Positions 11,918-20,155 of a stretch of 32,697 nucleotides of DNA are shown piece after piece. The stretch comes from a virus. The stretch is from positions 1 through 32,697 of IMG/VR virus record IMGVR_UViG_3300047552_000971. One strand, given 5' to 3'. Positions within the stretch are counted from its first letter, which is position 1; the number at the start of each line of letters is the position of its first letter. A program made the translations under genes and the position numbers. The notes beneath the pieces are model-generated. The model made no database searches and was not told the DNA's origin. It saw only the letters and a list, made by a program, of their open reading frames with translations.

Positions 11918-13579
11918 ATGGATTTAGTAAAAGAAATAATGGTTCGTCAGAGCGAGATGGAATTAATCAGGAGTTACTATGAACCTTTATGGTCTGATGA
12001 AACTACCCTGATGAATCAGCGAAGAGATGATATTTTACAGGTCGATACCAAAGGCCGCAAAAGAGGTACTGAATGTTGGTGCGGGATAGGGAACAGGGCT
12101 TTGAATATCTGGGTAGATGGTATTCAGGGTTTTCTTGCTTCCCAGACTTTAGTATGGGCGAGGGCGATGATTCCGATGTTTCGTGGTGTTGACGAGGTTA
12201 ACGCCTATCTTCAGAACTACGATGCCGCTATGCTTGACGCTTTCCGGCGTTCTAATTTTTATTCTACATTCGGCGATATTCTTCGTGACGGCGGTTCGAT
12301 AGGAACGGCAACCAATTTCATAGAGGAAGATTTAGTAAATAAAAGAAGCGTTCATACCGCTATCCATCCAGGCCAGATATTCATTTCGGAGAATCAGTTT
12401 GGTCAGGTCGATACAGTTCATAGAAAATTCAAACTTACGGCACGACAGGCGTTAAAGAAATTTGGAAAAGAAAAACTTTCACGAGGACTATTAGATGCCG
12501 CAGATAAACAGCCGAATCAGGAGTTTGATTTCCTGCACGCAGTATATCCGAACAATGAAAGAGTGATAGGGCATTTAGGTTCATCGAACAAAAAGTTTCG
12601 TTCTATTTATATTCAGGTCTCCAGCAATCCTAATCAGTATTCCGAATCCGCACAGGATGATGGTAACAGGACACGTTTAGTCAGAGATAGCGGTTACGAT
12701 TTTATGCCTTATTGTGTCTGGCGGTTCAGGAAGAACAGTGACGAGATTTATGGTTATTCCCCTGCTGCCGATGCTATTATCGAAATGGAAGCATCAAATG
12801 CCCTCAATAAGACAAAGATACAGGCTGCACAGATGTCTGTAGAGCCGCCTTATAATGTCCCTGAGGAGATGAGAGGACACACCAGGATACTCCCGAAGGG
12901 AATGAACTATTACAAAGACCCCAGAAGGATAGTAACACCACTGGTAACAGGTATAAATTATCCTGTAGGTATTGAAGAAGCGGAGAGACTCCAGTTTCTT
13001 ATAGAGGATAAGTTCAGGGTTAAGTTCTTCCTTCTCTTGGAAGGTGCTGAACGTGAAATGACTGCAACTGAAATTATCGAAAGACAGTCTGAGCAGGCTT
13101 CTTTAATGGGGCCGCAGGTCGATAGACTTATTAATGAAATGTTATCACCGATATACAATCTTGTCTCAGAGATAGAAAGTCGTGCCGGTAGATTGCCGGA
13201 ACCGCCGCCTATTCTTGAGGACTTGGAAGAACTTGACGTTGAATTTATCGGGCCGTTGGCACAGGCGCAGAAGCGTCTTTTTGAGAGTCAGCCTATCGTC
13301 AATACGATGAACGCCATTGCGCCTTTAATTGCAATGAAGCCGGAAGTTCTGGACAAGTTCGACTTGGACGGCTCGGCAGAAGATGTTGCAGAGGCCTTCG
13401 CCTTCCCGCAGAAACGAATATTAAGTGATGCTGCGGTAGCACAGATACGTCAGCAACGTGCGTCAGCACAGCAGGCACAGCAGCAGCAGGCAATGATGTT
13501 AGAAGCGGCTAAGGTTGCACCAAAGTTAGGAAAGACTATCGAACCAAATTCAATGTTAGATATTATGGCAGGAGTATAA
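11918..13579 (+). CDS. Portal protein (T7-type head-tail connector)
   Basis: The 553-aa protein matches the podovirus head-to-tail connecting protein family (PF12236): N-terminal helical region with QRRDDIL, then NIWVDGIQGFLASQTLVWARAMIP, the glycine-rich GDILRDGGSIGTATNFIEED, and TAIHPGQIFISENQFGQVD. The later part has the long helix ATEIIERQSEQASLMGPQVDRL typical of portals and a Gln/Ala-rich C-terminus (QQRASAQQAQQQQA). Twelve copies would form the ring at one capsid vertex through which terminase moves DNA. AAAAGGATT precedes the ATG. Confidence 0.92.
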   Translation: MDLVKEIMVRQSEMELIRSYYEPLWSDETTLMNQRRDDILQVDTKGRKRGTECWCGIGNRALNIWVDGIQGFLASQTLVWARAMIPMFRGVDEVNAYLQNYDAAMLDAFRRSNFYSTFGDILRDGGSIGTATNFIEEDLVNKRSVHTAIHPGQIFISENQFGQVDTVHRKFKLTARQALKKFGKEKLSRGLLDAADKQPNQEFDFLHAVYPNNERVIGHLGSSNKKFRSIYIQVSSNPNQYSESAQDDGNRTRLVRDSGYDFMPYCVWRFRKNSDEIYGYSPAADAIIEMEASNALNKTKIQAAQMSVEPPYNVPEEMRGHTRILPKGMNYYKDPRRIVTPLVTGINYPVGIEEAERLQFLIEDKFRVKFFLLLEGAEREMTATEIIERQSEQASLMGPQVDRLINEMLSPIYNLVSEIESRAGRLPEPPPILEDLEELDVEFIGPLAQAQKRLFESQPIVNTMNAIAPLIAMKPEVLDKFDLDGSAEDVAEAFAFPQKRILSDAAVAQIRQQRASAQQAQQQQAMMLEAAKVAPKLGKTIEPNSMLDIMAGV

Positions 13580-13581
13580 AT

Positions 13582-13704
13582 ATGCCCGTTCATAAAACAA
13601 AAGGTGGCTGGAAATGGGGGAAAAGCGGAAAAACGTATAAGAGTAAGGCAAAGGCACAAAAGCAGGCGAGGGCTATTTATGCTTCAGGGTACAAAGGCAA
13701 ATGA
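13582..13704 (+). CDS. 40-aa conserved podovirus protein (KGGW-WGKSGK)
   Basis: The product begins MPVHKTKGGWKWGKSGKTYK and ends RAIYASGYKGK. I recognise this tiny basic protein from many podovirus head-gene clusters, where V-x-K-x-K-G-G-W/Y-x-W-G-x-S-G-K and A-I-Y-A-S-G-Y are nearly invariant. Its role is unknown; it may be a minor virion or assembly factor. It sits two bases after the portal gene and overlaps the next start by 4 bases (ATGA). Confidence 0.8.
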   Translation: MPVHKTKGGWKWGKSGKTYKSKAKAQKQARAIYASGYKGK

Positions 13705-13940
13705 CACAGGACTTAACGAAAGATTTATACCGAAGCGTGTTCGGTACTCCAAATGGGATAAGGGTTCTTACGCATCTCTTAACGGAGATGTCCTTTTTTA
13801 CGCCTTATCCAAACGAAAAAGAGCAGATTCTAAGCAATTACGCAAAGCGTATTTTGGAGAACTGCGGAATATACAGGGACAATTCAGACGATTTGGAAAG
13901 TCTGATAACGGCAATGTTTAATATACCATTTAAGGATTAA
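13701..13940 (+). CDS. Bbp19-like phage protein
   Basis: The 79-aa protein has L-Y-R-S-V-F-G-T-P-N-G-I-R-V-L-T-H-L-L followed by NEKEQILSNYAKRILENCGI, the arrangement of the Bbp19-like family named after Bordetella phage BPP-1 (F-x-T-P-x-G-x-x-V-L-x-D-L, then E-G-x-R-x-x-x-x-x-I). It lies, as in BPP-1-like phages, between portal and scaffold genes. It is small and helical; function unknown but probably in the virion. A longer frame in another register (13604-13921) overlaps it and is a shadow. Confidence 0.7.
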   Translation: MTQDLTKDLYRSVFGTPNGIRVLTHLLTEMSFFTPYPNEKEQILSNYAKRILENCGIYRDNSDDLESLITAMFNIPFKD

Positions 13941-13943
13941 TTA

Positions 13944-14672
13944 ATGACTGAGGCAAACGACAACACCAATACTGGTGCGGATGGCAACCAAGGTACAGAC
14001 TGGAAAGTTGGTATTCCTGAGGAATACCATAAATCTATGGAAAGGTTTGTAGTCGATGGAAGACTTGACACAGGAAAAATCGCAAAGAGCTATACTGAAC
14101 TTGAAAAACTGGACTCGGGAAAAGTCAAAATACCGGACGAAAAAACTCCTGCGGAAAAAGCTACGGAATTCTGGACAAAGGTAGGAAAACCGGAAAAGCC
14201 CGATGACTATGAGGTTGTTATTCCTGAGGGCGTAACTACCGACAAGGAATTTGTTCAGAATATAAAGGCTGTAGCTCACGGTGCTAATCTTACGAAGTCG
14301 CAGATGAAAGCAGTTTCTGACGGCTACCTGAAATATCAGTTGTCCGCCGAGCAGAAGCAGGCCGAGCAGATAAAGAAACTAAATGATGAACGCTGGTCAA
14401 AAATGAAGCAGGAGCGTGGCGAAGATGGTCTTAAAGAGGATTTGGAGATTGCCAAGAGAATCTTTGATGAATTTGCTCCCGATGAGTTGAAAGCGTTAAT
14501 GACGAAAGATGATATTGATAAAGACCCTATCCTTGTAAAGATGTACGCAAAGATAGGTAGATTAACTATGGATGATACTTTAGTCAGGGGAAGGGCTGGA
14601 AAGCCTCCTGAGAAAAAGTTAAATTTTGAGCCGGAATTTGAACAAAAATACGGCAATAAAGGACAATCTTAA
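13944..14672 (+). CDS. Capsid scaffolding protein
   Basis: The 242-aa acidic, highly charged helical protein contains FWTKVGKPEKPDDYEVVIPEG, a hallmark of podovirus scaffold proteins (F-x-x-x-x-G-x-P-x-x-P-D-x-Y), then long helices with a coiled-coil-like stretch (YLKYQLSAEQKQAEQIKKLNDERW) and a basic, presumably capsid-binding, C-terminus. It directs assembly of the prohead and is absent from mature virions. AAGGATT lies 8 bases before the ATG, and three bases separate it from the Bbp19-like gene. Confidence 0.88.
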   Translation: MTEANDNTNTGADGNQGTDWKVGIPEEYHKSMERFVVDGRLDTGKIAKSYTELEKLDSGKVKIPDEKTPAEKATEFWTKVGKPEKPDDYEVVIPEGVTTDKEFVQNIKAVAHGANLTKSQMKAVSDGYLKYQLSAEQKQAEQIKKLNDERWSKMKQERGEDGLKEDLEIAKRIFDEFAPDELKALMTKDDIDKDPILVKMYAKIGRLTMDDTLVRGRAGKPPEKKLNFEPEFEQKYGNKGQS

Positions 14673-14687
14673 AAAGACCTTTTGCAA

Positions 14688-14774
14688 GCCTGTATAGACG
14701 GGCGAATGTAGTCAAAGGGCAGCCGTAATGTAACGGACAACTGCTGAAAGACGTAAAATTTACAGTTGTTTTTT
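14688..14774 (+). terminator. Leader with alternative hairpins and intrinsic terminator before the capsid gene
   Basis: ACAACTG (14737-14743) pairs with CAGTTGT (14763-14769), followed by six T. Upstream, GCAG-CCGT-AATGTA-ACGG-ACAA-CTGC (14719-14744) forms a competing hairpin that shares CTG (14741-14743) with the terminator stem, so only one can exist at a time. GCCTG/CGGGC (14688-14703) forms a first hairpin with a U.G pair on the plus strand. The capsid gene starts 16 bases after the T-run. Confidence 0.6.
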
Positions 14775-14789
14775 AAGGAAAGTTACATT

Positions 14790-15779
14790 ATGGCAACAAA
14801 TTATCCACGCACAACTTTAAGTTTGCTTGGACTTGCACGCCAGAGTGACCCGTCCGGTGGTATTCTCGATATTGCAGAGGTACTTGATGAAGTACAACCA
14901 GTACTTGTCGATGCCCCTATGGTAGCGAGTAATATGACGATGAGTCATCTTATAACGAGAAGGACATCACTTCCTGCTCCAACGTGGGGCAAGATTAACG
15001 GTGGTGTTACTCCGACTCGTGGCGACACACAGCAGATTGAAGAGGGAATCGGTTTCCTTGAGGCACGGTCAGAAATTGACGACCGCCTCCTGAAAATCGC
15101 CTCCGACCCTGCCAAAGTTCGAGCAAATGAAAACCGGCCTTTCATAGAAGGTATCGGTCAGGAATTTGGAAACACTTTCATTGCAGGAAATAGAACATCT
15201 TCTCCCGAAGAGTTTGATGGTCTTGAATACAGGTATGACGCTCTTGACAGTGGTACATATCAGACGGTATTCAATAACGGCGAGTCTGCCGGTTCTGCGA
15301 ACACATCAATCTGGATGGTTCAATGGGGTGAGAATATGTGTCACCTTATCTATCCCAAGAACGTAGGACAGATTGGTATTGTTCAGGAGAACAGAGGACT
15401 TGAGTCTGTTTTTGAAAGTGGTTCTACAACAGCCAAGTATTACGCTTGGGTTACTACATTCAGCTTTTATGTCGGACTTGCTATTCACGATATTCGATGC
15501 GTAAAGCGCATTGCCAATATCAATAGTGACAGGACTGATGCAGAAAGTTTGAATGAAGATGTACTGATTGCAGCTATCAACGCAATGCCTTACAACGGCA
15601 GGGGTGCGGTTATGTATTGCAACAGTACTATTCAGACCCAACTTGATATTCTGGCTAAAGATAAGACCAATGTTTATTATACGCCCGACGGCCCGTTCGG
15701 TCGCCCCCAGATGACGTTCAGAGGTATTCCCGTTCATCGTCTGGATTCAATAACGAATACCGAAGATGTAATATCTTAG
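14790..15779 (+). CDS. Major capsid protein
   Basis: I start at ATG 14790 (AAGGAA ten bases upstream). An in-frame start at 14766 lies inside the terminator and is rejected. The 329-aa protein follows the scaffold gene and shows the features of podovirus capsid proteins of the BPP-1/Bbp17 kind: an N-terminal arm, then APTWGKINGGVTPTRGDTQQIEEGIGFLEARSEID, PFIEGIGQEFGNTFIAGN, and IWMVQWGENMCHLIYPKNVGQIGI in the middle, with RGIPVHRLDSI close to the end. It is expected to adopt the HK97 fold and form the shell with the cement protein downstream. Confidence 0.9.
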   Translation: MATNYPRTTLSLLGLARQSDPSGGILDIAEVLDEVQPVLVDAPMVASNMTMSHLITRRTSLPAPTWGKINGGVTPTRGDTQQIEEGIGFLEARSEIDDRLLKIASDPAKVRANENRPFIEGIGQEFGNTFIAGNRTSSPEEFDGLEYRYDALDSGTYQTVFNNGESAGSANTSIWMVQWGENMCHLIYPKNVGQIGIVQENRGLESVFESGSTTAKYYAWVTTFSFYVGLAIHDIRCVKRIANINSDRTDAESLNEDVLIAAINAMPYNGRGAVMYCNSTIQTQLDILAKDKTNVYYTPDGPFGRPQMTFRGIPVHRLDSITNTEDVIS

Positions 15780-15793
15780 AAAGGGGGTATCCA

Positions 15794-16246
15794 ATGAGTA
15801 TTATAGACAAAATCTGTGAGTTCAGTGATGGTCAGGATTTGGCTGCTTTAAGTACAAGTTCTGTAATTTCTGACGATGTAGTTGACCTTGGTGATACCGA
15901 CCTCTACATGGGCGTAGGTTGTCCAGTCTATCTGATAGTTAAGATAGGTACAGCCGCTTCGGGTGGAACAAGCCTTCAATTCAGGCTCTATGAGCATACT
16001 ACTACCACTGTTAATTCCGGAACTTGTGTCTGGGATAGCGGTGCGATTGGCGTAGGAACTCTGGTAGCTGGCTATGAAATGGCTGTCGCTCTGCCTGCTC
16101 GACTTGGTGACAATGGTCAGTATATTGGTATGTACTATACCGCCGTTGGAGACGTTACTGCTTGCACAGTTGACGCATACCTGACATTAGCTCAGGATGG
16201 CTTCGGTGCATACGGCGCACAAGAAACTTCAAGTAATATAACTTAG
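15794..16246 (+). CDS. Bbp16-like capsid cement/decoration protein
   Basis: The 150-aa protein is beta-rich: DVVDLGDTDLYMGVGCPVYLIVKIGTAASGG, LQFRLYEHTTTT, GAIGVGTLVAGYEMAVALPARL, and YIGMYYTAVGDVTACTVDAYLTL. This resembles Bbp16 of phage BPP-1, a jelly-roll-like cement protein that sits on the shell (D-L-G-x-x-x-P-x-Y-L-x-V...G...L-P...Y-x-x-x-x-Y...T-x-G-x-x-x-A-x-L). Its place directly after the capsid gene agrees. AAAGGGGG lies 8 bases upstream of the ATG. Confidence 0.8.
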   Translation: MSIIDKICEFSDGQDLAALSTSSVISDDVVDLGDTDLYMGVGCPVYLIVKIGTAASGGTSLQFRLYEHTTTTVNSGTCVWDSGAIGVGTLVAGYEMAVALPARLGDNGQYIGMYYTAVGDVTACTVDAYLTLAQDGFGAYGAQETSSNIT

Positions 16247-16263
16247 AAAGGGGGTGATTTAGT

Positions 16264-18207
16264 ATGGCAGACATGACAAATAATATAAATGCCAAGATTA
16301 TCCAAGACCAGTGGTCTGGTTCTGGACACCCCGCAAGAGATAAATTGCTCAAGTTTCTTGTAGAAGCGCACTCAACTCTTAATACAACGACAAGCAACCT
16401 TGCCGTTGTAGCTGCTGCCACATCGGGTTCTTCCGATATGCAGGTAGTTACCAGCGACCTTGCCGTTCTTAACAGCGAAATAGCTTATGAGATGAGTAAG
16501 GGTATTGGTGGAAGTGCAAGCACAGTAAGGGCAACCGTAAGTGAAATTGCTTCACAAGTAAGTAATTTCAAATCTCTGGTTAGTGACTTCAAGTATAAAA
16601 TACCTGGTATTAGTGCAAGTACAATATCAGCGGTAGCATCTGAAATTGGTCAGACAGTATCAAACTTCAATGTACTTGAATCGGAACTTATGGCTAAAAT
16701 TCCTGGCATATCGGCAAGTTCTATTGCCGCAGTTGCCAGTGAAATAGGCCAGACGGTTTCTAATTTTAATGTACTTGAATCCGAGTTGATGGCAAAGACA
16801 CCTGGCATATCAGCATCGAGTATAGCTGCCGTAGCTTCCGTAATAGGAAATGCGGTAAGCGACTTTGCGGTATTAAGAAGTGACTTGATGAGAATACCTG
16901 GCATAAGTGCTTCCACTTTGGCGGCTGTCGCTTCGGAAATCATACAGACAGTTTCAAACTTCAATACATTGGAATCTGAACTGTTTGCAAGGATGCCGAG
17001 TGGCTCTTCTTCTATAGCTTCGGCTATTTCAGAAATTGGACGAGCAGTAAGTGATTTGAAGGTTGTTTCGGACGCTCTTAATACTGTTGACACTTCTGCA
17101 CCTTCTGATATTGCTTACCTGGTGGCGCAGTTAAAGACACGAATACCTGGTATAAGTGCCTCTACTGTTGCGGCTGTTACTTCAGAGATTGGACAGACAG
17201 TAAGCAATTTCAACGTACTTGAGTCAGAATTGATGGCTAAGGTTGTTGGAATCAGTGCTTCGTCCATCGCTGCTGTGGCTTCTGTAATCGGTTCGGTTTG
17301 CAGTGACTTCCGTGTGTGGAATAGTGAGATTCTGGCTAAAACGCCTGGTATCTCCGCTTCTACTCTGGCGGCAGTTGCTTCAGTAATCGGTTGCACAGTT
17401 AGCGACTTCAGGGCATTTGAAAGTGACTTGAAGGCTGCTATCGGTGGTATCAGTGCATCGACACTTGCTAAAGTAGCCAGTGAACTTGGAAAGGTTGTCA
17501 GTGATGTTGTCTATATCAAGACTGATATTACTGATAATGTCACTTCCAACTATACTACGGTACAGAGCGACCTTGACTATCTTGAAAGCGAGTTGCTATT
17601 CAGAATACCTGGTATAAGTGCATCTACGATGCTTGCTGTTGCTTCGGAAATAGGACAGACAATTTCCAACTTTAATGTTCTTGAAAGTGAATTACTTGCC
17701 AAGACAAAGGGAATTAGTGCTTCTACTATTGCTGCTGCAATGTCAGTTATAGGATGTGCTACAAGTGACTTTGCTGTTTTGAGGAGCGAGTTGCTTTGTA
17801 AAACACCTGGTATTTCAGCCTCTACTATGGGTGCTGTGGGTTCGGTTATTGGTAGTGCAGTTAGTGATTTCAGGGTACTTACCAGTGAATTGCTGGTAAG
17901 AATACCTGGAATATCTGCTTCTACGATAGCTGCTGTAGCATCTGAGATAGGTCAGACAGTCAGTAATTTCAATGTATTGGAATCCGAGTTAATGGCTAAA
18001 TGCGGCGGAATTAGCGCATCGTCTATTGCCGCAGTAGCTTCAGAAATCGGGGCTTCAATAAGCAACTGTAAGTCGTTGAAGAGTGACCTTAATGTGGTAT
18101 GGTCTAACTGGAAGGTTAAATACGCTTCGGATGCGTGGTCAAATGTTTCAGATATTAAAGTTTCAATATCTGATTTGATTACAATGTTATCCGAGGCATT
18201 AACTTAG
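16264..18207 (+). CDS. Long repeat virion protein: about 15 units of a 33-residue heptad repeat
   Basis: After a 75-residue head (with WSGSGHPARDKLLKFLVEAH), the 647-aa protein consists of about 15 units of PGISAS-T/S-I-A-A-V-A-S-E-I-G-Q-T-V-S-N-F-N-V-L-E-S-E-L-M-A-K. GISAS occurs 13 times and two units are degenerate. Within each unit Ser recurs every seven residues (S-E-I, S-N-F, S-E-L), so each unit looks like three to four heptads of a coiled coil broken by a Pro-Gly turn. I infer a trimeric fibre or shell-surface rod. Ser codons at equivalent places alternate between AGY and TCN, so units that are nearly identical in protein differ in DNA. It follows the cement gene with AAAGGGGG at 9 bases and precedes the sugar enzymes. 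It is the most Ser-rich structural protein besides the SPS protein. Confidence 0.75.
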   Translation: MADMTNNINAKIIQDQWSGSGHPARDKLLKFLVEAHSTLNTTTSNLAVVAAATSGSSDMQVVTSDLAVLNSEIAYEMSKGIGGSASTVRATVSEIASQVSNFKSLVSDFKYKIPGISASTISAVASEIGQTVSNFNVLESELMAKIPGISASSIAAVASEIGQTVSNFNVLESELMAKTPGISASSIAAVASVIGNAVSDFAVLRSDLMRIPGISASTLAAVASEIIQTVSNFNTLESELFARMPSGSSSIASAISEIGRAVSDLKVVSDALNTVDTSAPSDIAYLVAQLKTRIPGISASTVAAVTSEIGQTVSNFNVLESELMAKVVGISASSIAAVASVIGSVCSDFRVWNSEILAKTPGISASTLAAVASVIGCTVSDFRAFESDLKAAIGGISASTLAKVASELGKVVSDVVYIKTDITDNVTSNYTTVQSDLDYLESELLFRIPGISASTMLAVASEIGQTISNFNVLESELLAKTKGISASTIAAAMSVIGCATSDFAVLRSELLCKTPGISASTMGAVGSVIGSAVSDFRVLTSELLVRIPGISASTIAAVASEIGQTVSNFNVLESELMAKCGGISASSIAAVASEIGASISNCKSLKSDLNVVWSNWKVKYASDAWSNVSDIKVSISDLITMLSEALT

Positions 18208-18210
18208 TGA

Positions 18211-18249
18211 AAGGGGTTTAAGGGCGGTGTAAAAGCCGCCCTTGTCTTT
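18211..18249 (+). promoter_or_regulatory. Ribosome site bridged to its start codon by a hairpin
   Basis: AAGGGG (18211-18216) is 33 bases from ATG 18250, too far to work. AAGGGCGG (18220-18227) pairs with CCGCCCTT (18236-18243), an 8-bp stem with an 8-base loop. With the 24-base hairpin folded, 9 bases separate the site from the ATG. The short TTGTCTTT tail could instead give weak termination. Confidence 0.6.
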
Positions 18250-19851
18250 ATGAAGATAGTACATTTCAGCCAATTTGCTCCTAACCAGTGCGGTTTATAT
18301 CATACCGCAAAGGAACTGGTTCTTGCCGAAAGGCTTGCAGGTTTGGATGCTCGCATGGTGGCTTATGGCGATAAATATGACGGAAAGAAGAAAGATGGAA
18401 ATTTTGAGACTGAAGAACTTATCTGGGCTTACGGTGCAGATTTTCTTGTAAGACATTCGGCGATACCTACGCATCTTCAGTGTGCGGGAATACCAATAGT
18501 TATAGCTATGCACGGACGTCCTGAAAGTTCGGCAAGGCTTGAAGCCGCAGGAAGTAATCCGGTAGTAACGTCATTTTATAATAAGACATTCGATAAGCGT
18601 CATAAAGGTTATTTCTGTTTCTGGCCTGAGTATATAGATTACTGGAAAGTTATCATACCGCAGGATAAATTATTTCTCATTCCTTCGGCAGTTGACTTGA
18701 ATGAATATTCTCCTGAAAATAAACCGTTTGATTTAGGCGAATATAAAGCAAAATACAACATTCTCATTTCTGATATATGGCGTGATGATGTTACGCCGTT
18801 TAACTGTCTGTTTGCGGCAGTTGATTATGCCCGAAAGAACAAAGATGTTAAGATACACATGTGCGGAATACCAAACGAGTATATAAAAACTATTGCTCCG
18901 TTTATAGTTAATCTGCGGAAAGAAGGCGTCTTGGGTTATGTTCACGGGCAGACGAGAGATATTAAAGGTCTATACACGGCCTGTGATGTTCTTGTTACTC
19001 CTCACGTCATAGCAACTCGCTCCATAAGAGAAGCAATGGCTTCGGGACTTAAAATAGTTGCCGGTTCTGGTTGTATGTACACACCTTTTACTGCTAATCC
19101 TATGGATATTAAATCATTCTCGGAAGCAATAAGAGCTTGCTATGAAAAACCAAATGGATTTCTTCCGAGAGAGATAGCCAAGAAGGAATTTTCTTTACTT
19201 AATATGGGACTTGCCGCTAAAAAAGCGTTTGAGAAATTACAGATAAGGCCGGTACAGACCCAAAGAAAAGTAATGATAGATATTGGTGGACACTTAGGCG
19301 AAACGGTACGGAGATTCTACAGGGAAGTTGATGATGCCGACCAGTACGAAATATATTCATTTGAACCTGAACCTGCCACCTTTATAGAACTCGACAGGAA
19401 TGTTGGGCATATCAAGAACGTCAATCTTATAAATGCAATGGCAGGCCTAAAGGCTGGAATGGAAACATTCTACGTTGGTAAGGATAATCATAACGAAGGC
19501 GGAACATCTTTAATTGGTAAGACTACAGGTGGAATAGATTACAAGCAGTCTATCAAAGTCGAAAGTATAAACTTTGCAGACTGGATTAGAGATAATATCA
19601 ATGATGGTGACTACGTAATTCTCAAAATGAATATCGAAGGCGGAGAGTACGACCTGATGGAAATGCTGATGAAAGAAAACCTCACCGGCAAATTCAACAA
19701 GATATTCATTCAATTGCATAGTCATAAGTTTGATATGGGCGAACAGAAAGAACGATTCCAGAAGATAGAAGCGGATTTCTATAACGTAACTAAAGGCAAA
19801 GTATTTATGAAGAACAAGGGATTTTACGAGTTTAATGTTAATACTAAGTGA
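18250..19851 (+). CDS. Fusion of GT-B glycosyltransferase and FkbM-type methyltransferase
   Basis: Residues 1-330 resemble GT-B (GT4-like) glycosyltransferases: an opening beta strand KIVHFSQFAPNQCGLYHTA, KLFLIPSAVDLNEYSPE (the sugar-nucleotide fold junction), and SIREAMASGLKIVAGSG near the C-terminal donor site (E-A-M-A-x-G). Residues 335-533 are an FkbM-family SAM-dependent methyltransferase: MIDIGGHLGET (SAM motif I, about residue 341), SFEPEP, and LKMNIEGGEYDLMEML (about 458), the acidic motif of the family. FkbM enzymes O-methylate sugars or hydroxyl groups. A single protein that adds a sugar and then caps it by methylation is a reasonable inference. The gene lies between two structural gene groups on the same strand. 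The start relies on the hairpin-bridged ribosome site. Confidence 0.85.
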   Translation: MKIVHFSQFAPNQCGLYHTAKELVLAERLAGLDARMVAYGDKYDGKKKDGNFETEELIWAYGADFLVRHSAIPTHLQCAGIPIVIAMHGRPESSARLEAAGSNPVVTSFYNKTFDKRHKGYFCFWPEYIDYWKVIIPQDKLFLIPSAVDLNEYSPENKPFDLGEYKAKYNILISDIWRDDVTPFNCLFAAVDYARKNKDVKIHMCGIPNEYIKTIAPFIVNLRKEGVLGYVHGQTRDIKGLYTACDVLVTPHVIATRSIREAMASGLKIVAGSGCMYTPFTANPMDIKSFSEAIRACYEKPNGFLPREIAKKEFSLLNMGLAAKKAFEKLQIRPVQTQRKVMIDIGGHLGETVRRFYREVDDADQYEIYSFEPEPATFIELDRNVGHIKNVNLINAMAGLKAGMETFYVGKDNHNEGGTSLIGKTTGGIDYKQSIKVESINFADWIRDNINDGDYVILKMNIEGGEYDLMEMLMKENLTGKFNKIFIQLHSHKFDMGEQKERFQKIEADFYNVTKGKVFMKNKGFYEFNVNTK

Positions 19852-20155
19852 AATGTTCAAGAACGAAAAAGGTCAGCATAACTGGCCTCAACTTACTATT
19901 TGCGAGGCCGTCAGACAGACATACGACCAGATAGTTTTGAATTGTCAGGATAAGCCCCAGATGTTAATTACCGTAATTCCTTTAATAGAAAAGATTTACG
20001 AGATGGGGATAACAATGACAAAGAAATTGACTGAATACAAGATGTCTTTACCTGATTGGGAAAAGAACGAATCGAAAGAAGAAGTTGCAAGAATCAGACA
20101 GTTAAGGATAGAACTTGAAAAAACTCTCAATAATATACGACCCAAAGTGTCCTAA
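19835..20155 (+). CDS. Small helical protein in the glycan module (106 aa)
   Basis: The start may be ATG 19835 (overlapping the previous gene by 17 bases) or ATG 19853. Neither has a good ribosome site. The protein contains KGQHNWPQLTICEAVRQTYDQIVL, a helix pair, and a C-terminal charged helix (EEVARIRQLRIELEKTLNNI) that may be a coiled coil. It overlaps the next gene by 41 bases. It is not recognised; its position suggests a partner of the flanking glycosyltransferases or a small virion protein. Confidence 0.5.
   Translation: MLILSEMFKNEKGQHNWPQLTICEAVRQTYDQIVLNCQDKPQMLITVIPLIEKIYEMGITMTKKLTEYKMSLPDWEKNESKEEVARIRQLRIELEKTLNNIRPKVS

Noticed and set aside
13604-13921. 105-codon frame overlapping the 40-aa and Bbp19-like genes
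   Set aside because: The two recognisable family proteins occupy the other frame with ATGA coupling, so this is a shadow.
14766-14789. Upstream start for the major capsid protein
   Set aside because: It lies in the terminator T-run; ATG 14790 has a proper AAGGAA site.
16650-17396. Antisense frames of 93-147 codons under the repeat protein
   Set aside because: They arise from the 33-residue repeat read backwards and have no starts with ribosome sites.
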